In this document: positions 1 through 10,116 of the stretch, piece after piece
Layout: each line of letters starts with the position of its first letter
How positions within the stretch are numbered: position 1 is the stretch's first letter
Source of the DNA: Pogona vitticeps
Lineage: Eukaryota; Chordata; Lepidosauria; Squamata; Agamidae
Assembly: GCF_051106095.1 (NCBI RefSeq)
Contig: NC_135789.1
Location: 19,267,501-19,331,500 of the forward strand
Direction: 5' to 3'
DNA length: 64,000 nt
The notes under the pieces: model-generated
What the model saw: only the letters and a program-made list of their open reading frames with translations
Database searches by the model: none
What the model was told of the DNA's origin: nothing
Program-made: the position numbers and the translations under genes

Positions 1-800
1 TTTCTCCCGAGGACGGGGCGAGACTCAGCTGATACTCTCCTGCTTTTCTCTGGACGAAAAGACAAGAATCAAACTCAACCCCCCCCCCAAAAAAAAAAAC
101 TTTAATGGCAGGTGAGATCTCTTTTTTTCTTTGAGATCAGATGCGCTGCTGTGCTTGTTTATTTATTAAACTATAACCCTATGTTTAGCAGGATGTGACA
201 TGTTGTAAAGCTTAGATCAGTATTTCATAGAATTTTAGCCCAATCGCAGGAAGCATCGGGAGCATTTGGAGGGCACCTATCAGATCTTCCATGGTACTTG
301 TTGAGAGCAAGAGAGGCCACTGAGATGGGTGTGAAATCCCTGTATTCTGAGGTTCACTTTGAGTCTCTTCTGTCAACTTCATGCTGTTGCCCAGTTCTTT
401 AGGCCTCTGATTTGTGAAAGCAAGCACACCCTGTGAGTTCGCTGGGCGAGTGGGGGTTCAAACCCAGGTTGTGTGAGTCCCAGTTTAACTGTCTACAGCA
501 GTGCCTCTCTGAACATGTGCAGAGTGTTTTTCCATTGGTTCCCAGTCCTGTTTGTCCCAACCCTGTGCTCACCAAGAACAGGTGGTGTCGGTGAGATTCC
601 AACCCTGGACAGCCTAGCATGGGGCCTCCCCTGGATTTCTCCTTTCCTCTTTTGGGATCCAAGAGGGTGAAGTGAAGAATTCACTCCTGCATGTGGGGAT
701 TGTTGGAGAGGGAAAGATGGAAGAGAGCTGCCTTCTTCTCGCTTCTCTGAAAGATTAGACCTTTTTTCCTTTCATTGAATCTTTTTGGTCAGTTCCAGTT
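1..800. other. No recognised gene or repeat
   Basis: Short A-rich and C-rich tracts occur near 80-105, but no open frame resembles a known protein and no terminal repeats or SINE boxes are visible. I see nothing definite in this stretch. Confidence 0.4.
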
Positions 801-807
801 GACTGAC

Positions 808-874
<67 letters not shown>
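801..874. repeat. (ATTG)n microsatellite
   Basis: About 18 tetranucleotide units of GATT, starting with two GACT units. The repeated Ser/Ile/Asn/Gln open frames over it are artefacts of the repeat. Confidence 0.95.
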
Positions 875-1000
875 GTGGTAAATGGAATGCGCATGCACGC
901 ACGCACACACATACACACACACACGGATGTTAGAGGAGGTGCCAATTGCTTTAAGCAAGTGGTAAATGGAGTGCGCGCGCGCACACACACACACACTGCA
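875..1000. repeat. Duplicated CA/GC microsatellite block
   Basis: The motif GTGGTAAATGGAxTGCGC occurs at 875 and again at about 959. Each copy is followed by a GC/CA alternating tract, so an 84-bp unit including its dinucleotide repeat appears to have been duplicated. Confidence 0.8.
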
Positions 1001-1570
1001 TACGTACATAAATGTGGGTTGAGGATTTCTCCCCTGAGGTTCCCACAGTTTTTTTTTAATTTTTTGCCAAAAAATTTGTCCATCATTTCCCCAAAACTTA
1101 CTGAATCTGTTGCAGAAATGTCATTGAAAAAAAAGTTTGAGGATGATGATCTTTGCTCATAAGGAGAAGATATCAAGGGAAAATGTTTCAATTTTGAATC
1201 CCAACATCAGATGAAAGATACATGGAGACGGAGAGTATAGGATCCGATGGACCTCCTCATTATTGAGAAAAAAAATGACAAAAAGAAAATAAAGAGAAGA
1301 TACAAGTTACAATACACACCATTCCATCAGCTGAAATTAACCCATGCTGCTCACGTCCACCTTTCTCCACCTCTTGCCACCTTTCCCCTAGGGAATAGGT
1401 TAGGGTTAGGATTATGGTTCTTTTTGCATTCCGTAGCACCCTGTTTCTTTCCAAAAGCACATGGATCATTCTCCCGGGCTACCCCTCTTCCCTTTTCAAA
1501 AGACATAGTCTTGAAAAATATTCCATATTGCTTTAAACTTACTAGATTTTAATATCGCTCTTCTAATTTT
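1001..1570. other. No recognised gene
   Basis: AT-rich sequence with short A and T tracts. The small open frames show no domain. The right edge grades into the L1 remnant that follows. Confidence 0.4.
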
Positions 1571-1574
1571 TATT

Positions 1575-2600
1575 TCACTGGCCCATTGTCATCAATGGCC
1601 ACTTTCCACACTTTTCTATACCGTTCCTCAAGGTTAATTTGGTAATCACTTTTCCAATTCCTTGCAAAGATGAGCCTTGCCATAGGCACCATTTAATAGC
1701 TAACTCCTTTTCTTCTTTCTTGGTTATCATTAACCATATTCAATAAGGCAATCATGGATTCAATCGAGTTATTTCCTTAATCTCCATTAAAACCAGCATC
1801 CGTTCCTTCCTCCTTATTTGACAGAATCACCACATATGGAAATATGTCCCTTTTTCTTTTTTTACACCTCCAGCACAGAGATGATGCATTATTACTTAAT
1901 ATATTCAATGCTACCGGAATTAAATGCCATGTCCATTTTACTTTGTAGCCATTTTCTTTAACACTTATGGACATATGCTTCATAATTCTGTTATTCCACA
2001 TTTTACTCCAATCTTTCTCTTCTGTTTCTTTAAGCAAGTCTTCCTTTTAACACCTGGGGTTCATATCCTGCCTCTTCTCACAGTTTGTACATTTCACTTA
2101 TGATCTCCTTTCTGTTTTTCATTGCTTCTATCTTCAGTCTTTTTTTCCAATCATTTCCTCAAATTTCACAATTTTTCTACCTTCTTCCTTTCTTTTCTAT
2201 TATTTTGCCCATTTTTCTAACTGAACTATGTTTCCTCATGAAATCTTCCCTTCTCCCACTATTGTCCCTATTTGCTTGCTCTCTTGTATTCGTTTCATCT
2301 AATCATTTATAAACCCATTAAAGAATTTCTGGAAAATTTCTCAACCACTTTGGTCAGAGGGGAGATCGGTAGACTTAATACTCCCCTGTAACATTACCAA
2401 CTTTCTAACATTTTTAAAAAAACAGGCGTATCATTCTTCTCAACCTCTTCCCCAGTGTTTTGTTTGAAAAAAGTCTCCAAAATTTTCTCCTTTCCATGCA
2501 TTTCTAATTCTTTCCATATTAAATTCATTTGCTCCATAATATAATTTAATATTGAGTATCTGATCACCTTTTTAATTTTTGTGATATGTATCACAGTTAC
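1575..2600 (-). pseudogene. Decayed L1 LINE ORF2 C-terminal remnant
   Basis: Read on the minus strand, the segment near 2037-1777 contains a pattern W-KMW-N-I...VKWTWHLIP...CWRCK. It lines up with the ORF2 C-terminal region of the full-length L1 later in this window (YRWHMTPEKLS...CWKCE). The 2594-2394 segment (MEQMNLIWKELEMHGKEK) resembles another part of L1 ORF2. Frames are short and interrupted, so this is an old, 5'-truncated L1 copy. The L1 assignment is an inference from these shared motifs. Confidence 0.7.
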
Positions 2601-2814
2601 TTATCAATCCTAGCTTTTTTTACTATTATTGTAACAAATGTTAATCAACACTTGCCATTCTTTTAACTACATGTCAGTAATCATACATACATACAGAAAC
2701 CTTTATTGGCATTACAGGGTACAGGGAGTACACAGGATAGTTACATGTCAGTAATCTTTATTGGTAATATCTAGAATATGAAATTTAATTTAGGTATCTA
2801 TTTCATTTGAAGTA

Positions 2815-3517
2815 ATACAACAGCTTGGGTCCAGGCTACCTGAAGGACCCTATCTCCCTATATGCGCCTTCTCGGTGATTAAGATCAGCAGAGTGGGTCC
2901 TCCTCTTGGTCCCATTGCCAGCCCAAGGACAGCTGATGGGGACACCAGAGAGGAGGGCCTTCTTGGTGGTAGCCCCCAGGCTATGGCACGCTTTCCCTCG
3001 GGTGATCAGGATGGCCCCTTCCCTGTTTATCCTTTTGAAAAGAGCTAAAGAGTCATCTCTTCAGGCAGGCTTTTAACAATTATAACTGAAACCCTGAACC
3101 CCATTTTAGCAGATAATATTAATTTTTCCCTGTTTTTATCTTTTAATTCTATTTTAAATCATATTGATTAATTTGTTTTCTACTATTTATTTATTTATTG
3201 GACTTATATACCGCCCCATAGTGCTACAAGCACTCTCCGGGCGGTTTACAATTTTTAATTATACAGGCTACACATTGCCCCCCCAGCAAGCTGGGTACTC
3301 ATTTTACCGACCTCGGAAGGATGGAAGGCTGAGTCAACCTTGAGTCGGCTGCCCGGGATTTGAACCCCAGGTCATGAGCACAGTTTTAGCTGCAGTACAG
3401 CGTTTTAACCACTGCACCACGAGGCTCTTAGTTAACTTAACTGTGTGAATTTTAATGTTCTGAGCCACTTTAGTCCCTTGTTGGGAGAAATGTGGCATAT
3501 AATACATTAAGATGATG
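2815..3517 (+). mobile_element. L2/CR1-like LINE 3' end
   Basis: The sequence begins with the pattern CAGCTTGGGTCCAGGCTACC, which continues as a conceptual peptide-like stretch. It ends with a GAGCCACTTTAGTCCC...GGCATATAATA tail followed by a GAT repeat. Such tails are typical of squamate L2/CR1-type LINE ends. A tRNA-derived SINE (3183-3428) interrupts it. The exact clade is uncertain. Confidence 0.55.
3183..3428 (-). mobile_element. tRNA-derived SINE with L2/CR1-like tail
   Basis: On the minus strand the element starts GAGCCTCGTGGTGCAGTGGT, an A-box-like segment, followed by a B box (GGGGTTCAAATCCC). It carries a conserved body and a 3' part CGGAGAGTGCTTGTAGCAC...GGGCGGTATATAA, and ends in an (ATAA)n tail. 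A second copy lies at 44442-44692 on the plus strand. The two copies agree along their whole length, which fixes the boundaries. Confidence 0.85.
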
Positions 3518-3532
3518 ATGATGATGATGATG

Positions 3533-3590
<58 letters not shown>
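3509..3590. repeat. (GAT)n then (TAG)n microsatellite
   Basis: A run of GAT trinucleotides changes abruptly into TAG trinucleotides. It sits directly at the 3' end of the LINE tail and probably grew from that tail. Confidence 0.95.
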
Positions 3591-4912
3591 TTCTGCCAAA
3601 CTGGAAAAAAATTAATGTTTTTAAACTTTATTTTTTCATCTCTCTTTTATCAACCTCTCCAAATTCATTTTAAATACATATTGTAAATTCCAAGTGATCT
3701 TTACCCTGGCGTGCTTAGGAAGAATGTGAATGAAAAAGCAAAGGCTGAGGAGGTCTGTTCCGTGCACACGGGGATTGGTGGTCGGGTGGGCGAGCTTTCC
3801 TTCATTAGGGCCTACTGAAATTCCAGCCTGGTGTGCAAGCTTTGGAGACCTCCAGAACTCTTCATCAGCCTACATAGTGGTTATGTCAGAGTGGCATAGC
3901 TTTTTAGCAGCGTCTGTTGCTGAAGCTCCTTGTTCCAGTCCCAGCAGTGAAGAAAATCAGGCAGAAGCACTAGACTTCTAGCAACTAAGTCTATTGACAT
4001 TTATATACAGCAGCAACAGCATAACAATCCACAACTCTCTGCATTAGCCAAGAGAAAGAAATCATTGCCCAGCGTCCATATAGATAGACTACCCCTCTGT
4101 CCAGTCGGTTGTCAGAGACCTGCTGTCATCTTCATTCTTAATTTGTGTATTCCAGTGTCTTTGTCGGGCACACCTGCTGATACTTTGTATGTGATCTCTG
4201 TGCTCAGTGTTCATGGCTGTAAAATTCAGGTTCTGTTTTATTTGGCTTATTTTATATAACATGACAGTATGAATGTGGGATATTGTGCTTCTGTAGCCAC
4301 GATTTTTAAAAAATGGTCCGGTATTGCTGCACAATGTTGTGCCTGTGTTTCCAGCAGGAGAAGAAGTTGCCAAGCTTCCCATAGGAAAGGGCAGCCTGAA
4401 TATTGACAGCAAGACTGGGAGGAGTGAAGATGGTCTACATAGGACACCCTCTCTTCTGCTCCCTGCCATTCACAATGGTTGAAAAACAGCTCTGACCACT
4501 GCCTTGGGTTTGGGAGAGAAGCGGTGGACTGGTGAACAAAGGGAGTCAGCTTCTGGGATTTTCCATTGTGTGGTGTCACTCTGTGAACAGCAGTGGTGCT
4601 GGAGGACTCTTGCTCCACCCCTTGACTTCTTGGCCGCTGGAGTGTCTCCGGGTTCCATGGTTTCCTGTACTATTTCATACCATTACAAGATGGAGGATAC
4701 CTGGCTCTGCAGTATAGGAGCAAGAAGGACTTTGTAACCACCTTAGATCACAAGCTGAAGATGAGCCAACAGTGTGATGTGGCTGCAAAAAAGGCCAATG
4801 CTACTTAGGCTGCATTAAGAGAAGAAGAGTCTCCAAATCCCATGAGGTGCTAGTTCCCCTCTCCTTGGTAAACCTAATTGTACTAGGTTTCTGATATCAA
4901 TACCAGTACTTT
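3591..4912. other. No recognised gene or repeat
   Basis: Mixed-composition sequence with short open frames on both strands (longest about 126 codons, minus strand near 4469-4089). None shows a recognisable domain, and no terminal repeats are visible. I make no call. Confidence 0.4.
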
Positions 4913-4913
4913 T

Positions 4914-5205
4914 TATTGTTGCTTAGTCGTTTAGTTGTGTCCAACTCTTCGTGACCTCATGGACCAGAGCACGCCAGGCCCTCCTGACTTCCACTGCCTC
5001 TCGGAGTTTGGTCAAATTCATGTTGGTAGTTTCGATGACACTCTCTAGCCATCTTGTCCTCTGTCGTCCCCTTCTCCTCTTGCCTTCACACTTTCCGAAC
5101 ATCAGGGTCTTTTCCAGGGAGTCTTCTCTTCTCATGAGATGGCCAAAGTATTGGAGCCTCAGCTTCAGGATCTGCCCTTCCAGTGAGCACTCAGGGTTGA
5201 TTTCC
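4914..5205 (-). mobile_element. Bov-B LINE 3' fragment
   Basis: The minus strand encodes the end of a Bov-B (RTE) reverse transcriptase ORF, with SLEKTLMFGKCEGKRRRGRQ, then MNLTKLREAVEVRRAWRALV and HEVTKS. The noncoding end GTCGTTTAGTTGTGTCCAAC lies at the left. This is a 5'-truncated copy with minor frame damage. Confidence 0.9.
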
Positions 5206-5214
5206 TAAACAACA

Positions 5215-6190
5215 ACACTCCTCTACGTTCCTCGCTGAGGGCCTCCTGAATTCCAGCCTGACACTCTATCCACTATGACGGCATAGGTCTCAACAGGTCA
5301 TAAAGTCCACCTTCAACCCTCATGTTGACCTAACAAGAAGATCCATCCTGACCAGTTGAAGGCTCAGTCTGACTGTTAACTGCCTCTCACTTTGCAGAGA
5401 TACAAACCGATTGTGACCTCATTCTGACATCCGAGGATTCTGACCTATGGCTCGGCTGGTTAGGAGTATTGTGGGAGCTCCAGTCAAAGAAAGTAACTTT
5501 CTCAAGCTCTGCTTGGCATGTGATGAGCTTGCCCAAGGTGACACTAGCCGGCTCTTCCTCCCTGAAGGCAAAGTAGGAAATCCAACTCCCAACCTCTGGC
5601 TCCACAACCAGCCTTTGTAACAATACCCAATGAAACCTTTAGCATGACCTGAAAGCCTGCTTGTAATAGAAAAGCAGAGACACAGATCCCAAACCCTGGG
5701 GATCACTCATTACGTGAAGTGTGTCATCCTCAGTCAGAGGACATTTTCCCCCTATCAATTGACGTTCAGGAATGAAGAATTTCAGGAGCATCTTTAAAGC
5801 AAATGGGTTGCTGATTATTAGTACAAGGGGGCCTTGAAGCTTTTCAGAATATATTTTTAAGCTCCTGCTCACTCCTCTAGGTTCCTCACTCAAGACCTCC
5901 CAAATTCCTGCCTGACACTCTATCCACTATGACATCATAGCTGTAAACAGGTCATAAAGCCCACCTTCAACCCTCATCTTGACCTAACAGGAAGATCCAT
6001 CCTGATCACATGAAGGCTCGGCCTGACTGTTAACTGCCTCTCAGTTTGCAGAGAAACAGAACCTCTCCAGGTTGTGACCTCATTCTGACATTGGCGGATT
6101 CTGACCTATGGCTAGGATGGTTAGGGGAATTATGGGAGCTACAGTCAAAGAAAGCAACTTTATCAAGCTCTGCTTGGCATGTGATGAGAG
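5215..6190 (+). repeat. Tandem pair of an unclassified inverted-repeat element
   Basis: A unit starting ACTCCTCTACGTTCCTCGCT at about 5215 recurs at about 5872. Both units contain the block CACTCTATCCACTATGAC, a block about loss of TTGACCTAACAnGAAGATCC, and then ACTGTTAACTGCCTCTCA-TTTGCAGAG. The second unit stops near 6190. A third copy at 24513-24890 has the first block again in reverse complement at its right end, so the element has long terminal inverted repeats of about 125 bp. No transposase frame is visible. Family unknown. Confidence 0.6.
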
Positions 6191-9100
6191 AGAGAGATGA
6201 CGGTGGTCCACGGGGACTCACCATGGCCTGCGGGCTGGGGGCTGGCAAGGCATTGATACTGGGGGGGGGTTGTGGGGGAGGAAACAGGAAGGGATCCTTC
6301 CCACAAGGCTTCTCCATGGTTTGACTTCGTAACCAACCAACCCTCCCTCCCTCCCTAGGAAATGTCTACCCACCCAAAGTTCCCAGGAGCTCTGTGTCCA
6401 AAGACTTTGCTAGGACAGTGACAGGAGAGTGAAAGGGCTTTTTATCTGGGGATAGAGGGGAGAAAACCACGTGGCCCTTACTCCACACAACTCCAGGTGT
6501 AGACGCGAGGCAGGTCATGGCGAGGGAGGCAGTGAGTGACTGTCCTTCAGTGGAATGGTGAGCCTCATGGCTGAGCAAGGATTGGAACCCCAGGACTCCC
6601 ATTTTGTGGCTAACACTCTTCCCCCCTCGCTTCTCTGCAAGTGGGGTGGGGGTGAAGGGCAGTAAGTGAAACAGAGGCTGGGACCAGATGGTTGGTGATG
6701 GTTTAGCCATGGGACTCTCTGCCACAAGATGTAAAGAATTCCACCGACACGGGCAGCTTGGGAGGAGGAACAGATAGGAGAAAGGAAGGGCCACCCCATA
6801 AGGGGCAGCGACGCCCCCCCAGAAGTCCATCGGCCTCCCCCCACCGATGGACAGCCTTTGGACGTGAGCACTGGTGGGATTCATCCTTCTGGCCCCAAGG
6901 CTGAACTTCTTGGCCGGCCACACAGCATTTGGGGGTGACCCCCCTAACAGCCAGCACATCTGTCTTTAGGCCATTGGGAAATTTATGGGATGCTCCCCCC
7001 CCCCACTGCCCAGTCCTCTGCTTTCTTTTCCTCCTGGCCAAACAGGACCCCCCCCCATCCACTGGTCTTGATGTGGAAACGTACCTTTCTGCTTCGACTG
7101 AGATCCCACCCTGCGCGGAAGCCATCTTTCCGGGAGCCGGGCCACCGAGGATGGTGGTGACAAATGGAAGGGCCTGCCGAGGGGGGGGGGGATGACAAAG
7201 CAGCCCTCCCCAAGTCATGCGAGTTGTACATCATGAGGGTTGCTAAATATCCTTCCCAGCAGCTGCTCGTCTACCTCGAAGAGTGACTTATTCCTCCTTG
7301 GGAGGAACTCAGGCTCACGGATCCCACCCGTTGAGAGGGGTTTAGTTTGCAACCCAAAGTTGGTGGGTCTCTCTTGGGGGGAGGGAGAGGAAGAGAGAGA
7401 GAATGGAAGGCAGGGGTGCAAATGGAGAAACATGAATTTGCTTATTTGTTACAGTATTTCTAAGGTATGTCCAGAGCCTACCTGCCTGGAACAATTTGCT
7501 AGAGGCAGATAAATCTCTCTTTTAAAATGACATCCTTTTAACACCCCTTCCCCTCAGTGTATGTATGATGCTATTCCCCCACCCCCTGCACTTTCTTTTG
7601 CCCTAACCTACCTCACAGGGTGGTTGTGAAGCCTGAGGCTACCCTGAGGTCACTGGAGGGGGAAAACCAGCTATAAAGGTTGAAAAACCGGCTGGGGGGC
7701 CCTCCTTCCTCCATGCAGGTTCAGAGTCAGGGAGAGGGACCTACATTGGGAAGGGGGGGATGTGGGCAAGGGCCCCTCTGCCCCCTCCCTCTGTGTGGTC
7801 TGGTTTGGGGGGGCACAACACCCATCCCACTCTTTTTCCTAAAACAGACCTAGCCCCCACCCCACCTTTGAGGGGGGTGTCAAAGGTGCCAAAGCCTGCC
7901 TCTCTCTCTGCCCCCCCTCCCCAAAATGCAGCTGGGCTCACGGCTGCCCAGCCTCCAGGGAAGCTGGGGCATTTTTTCAATTTAAGGAGGGGGTGTTGGC
8001 TGGCTCAGGACTTGCCAGGGTTGGATGCGGGTTCATCTCCAAATGAGTAGCTTGCTTTTCCCTCTCCCCTCCCCTGGGGGGGGGGGGAGAAGAAAGCAGG
8101 AGCCACCCATGGAAGTTTTTTCTTGGGGGGACTGGCCACTCCCAGGGTTCACGGGGTCAGAAGGGAACCCCCAACCAGCCTCAAGGGGGTGACCCGCCAG
8201 CCCACCCAGGAGGGAGCACACCCACACCTGGCCACCCAGGTGTGATGCAGGGGGGTCTCCCTCCTCCCCAAGAGCAGGTGGGCTTGGGGGGATGGGGACA
8301 GGGGCAGCCACTCCCCCCCAGCTGGGGTTTTTGGGCCCTGGGTTGGCCCCTTGTCTACGCCCGGTGAGCCTGTGGGAGACTGGGTGGGGCATGCCTTGTC
8401 CCACCTCACAAGGTTGTACAGAGGAGGAGGAGGGGCACGGGTTCAAGCCCCCCATCCCGATACCCTCAGAGGAGCTCCCCTCCTCCCCTTTCTGGCTCAG
8501 TCTGCCATCCCTCGCAGGGTTCATGTCAAGCCAAGGTGGGTGGGAAAATGGGTATTGGAGGCGGGAGGGAGACCCTTGCAGTTGGATTGACCCCAACTTG
8601 ATCTGGTTTGCTTTTTTGGGGGGGGGGTCCTGCAAGTTCATATGGTACCAGTGGTCCTGCCAACTGCCCTGCTGGGTAGGCCACCCCAACCACTTTTTCC
8701 TCAAACTTTCCCCTTCCTAAATGTCAACAAGTCATTTTTTTCTAGCTCAGGGACAGAAAATGCCCCTAAACTGAGTCAGGGGTCTTATAGGAAGGCGAGT
8801 GGGATGATGGCTGCTAAAAGGTGCTTCCTGGGGCTCTGCCAGGAAATTTCACAAGGTCAGAGGAGGGGAAAAGCTTCCCCTGTCCTCTCTCGCTCCCCCC
8901 CCCGTGGCCCCATCCCCAGTCTCCCATCTGCCTGTCCTTTGGGGGTCTTGCAAAATGCCCCTCCACACCTTGCCCGGTGCTGGCTCCACGGTGTGTGGGG
9001 TGGCTTCTCTTCTCCTTGGTGGGAAGGCCTCTTGGTTTTTACGGACCTTTCCCCATCTCTGTCTCCCTTTCTTTTGGCCCTGGACAGAGAACCACATCTG

Positions 9101-9560
9101 TTGCAACATGTTTTTCCACAGTCTGTCATGTATTGCATTTTAAGTAGACATTTTATCTTGGGTGGTAGAGGTTTTGCAGATGGGAAGAGGCGAAAATATT
9201 CAACTAGGTTTTTGAATTCTCTCCCCCTCCCTGTCTTTAGGAAACTCTTACAACCTGGGGGCCCTATGGGGGAAATTCTCACACCCCTTGGGTTCTTTTT
9301 TTTGCCGGGGTTCCCTTTCCAGGAGAGCTTTGATTTCAAAAGAAGCGCTGGAGAAATGTGGTTTCCCCTCATTTCCTTATGTTCTTTTAGGTGAGATGAT
9401 CCACCCCTCTCAGCAGTGGGACTGACCTTTCCTTCGGCTTCAAGTGGGGTGGAGGATACAACAACCTGAATTTTGCACAACCTCCTGAGTAAGAGTCAGA
9501 ATATCATGGATATGTAGAAAGGCTTCACAGCCTTCCCCCCTCCCTCGCGGTGACTACTGC
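6191..9560. other. G/C-tract-rich block without a recognised gene
   Basis: The composition differs from the flanks. Many homopolymer runs of C or G (8-12 bases) and long proline/glycine-rich open frames occur on both strands. This is expected when stop codons are scarce and is not evidence of coding. No domain, no convincing exon series and no terminal repeats were found. It may be intronic or 3'-UTR-like host sequence, but nothing visible proves this. Confidence 0.35.
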
Positions 9561-9584
9561 CTTAAACAATCCAAATTTTGTATT

Positions 9585-9835
9585 CTCGAAGGCTTTCATG
9601 GCCAGGATCTGATGGTGGTTGTGGGTTTTTCGGGTTCTTCTGAAGGTTGTTCTTCCTGACGTTTCGCTAGTATCTGTGGCTGGCATCTTCAGAGGACTGG
9701 AGTAGGAACAGTAGACAGAGCATGAACTGAGTTCCTACTCCAGTCCTCTGAAGATGCCGGCCACAGAGACTGGTGAAACGTCAGGAAGAACAACCTTCAG
9801 AACACGTCCAAAGAACCTGAAAAACCCACAACAAC
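9585..9835. repeat. Large palindrome, probably Penelope-like element ends
   Basis: The left arm (about 9613-9709) and right arm (about 9731-9832) are inverted copies with a 21-bp loop. The right arm reads CTCTGAAGATGCCGGCCACA...GAAACGTCAGGAAGAACAAC...AAAAACCCACAACA. This motif is common at the ends of squamate Penelope-like or related retroelements. That assignment comes from recall of the motif and is tentative. A shorter palindromic relative lies near 56480-56580. Confidence 0.6.
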
Positions 9836-10116
9836 AATCCAAATTTTGTTTACAAAGAAGTAGCAGTTGTAGTCTGGGCAAGCATTTCAGATAAAAACAA
9901 GAAAGAAAAATGTGGTGGTACCTTAAAGACAAGCAACTGTTTCTCTTTTTGGTAGCCTTTGTATGCGTGTGTCTGAAATCTAAGTTTAGGGAATTTCTGT
10001 TGCCTGTAGTGTCTGCATTTGTAACCCTTGGGATCACGCCTACTACCAACACATCATCGTCGTTTAGTCGTGTTCGACTCTTTGTGACCCCATGGACCAG
10101 AGCACGCCAGGCCCTC

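Noticed and set aside
3183-3428. tRNA gene
   Set aside because: A- and B-box-like blocks are present, but no cloverleaf is formed and a second dispersed copy with a LINE-like tail exists, so it is a SINE. The same holds for 44442-44692 and 46258-46592.
6195-6330. Minus-strand exon ending at an ATG-GTGAGT donor-like site
   Set aside because: Only one splice-like signal, no upstream acceptor or conserved peptide, and it overlaps the inverted-repeat element.
8033-9480. Several 200-250-codon frames as genes
   Set aside because: Overlapping frames on both strands in a sequence of G and C runs; Pro/Gly-rich low-complexity translations, no domain.
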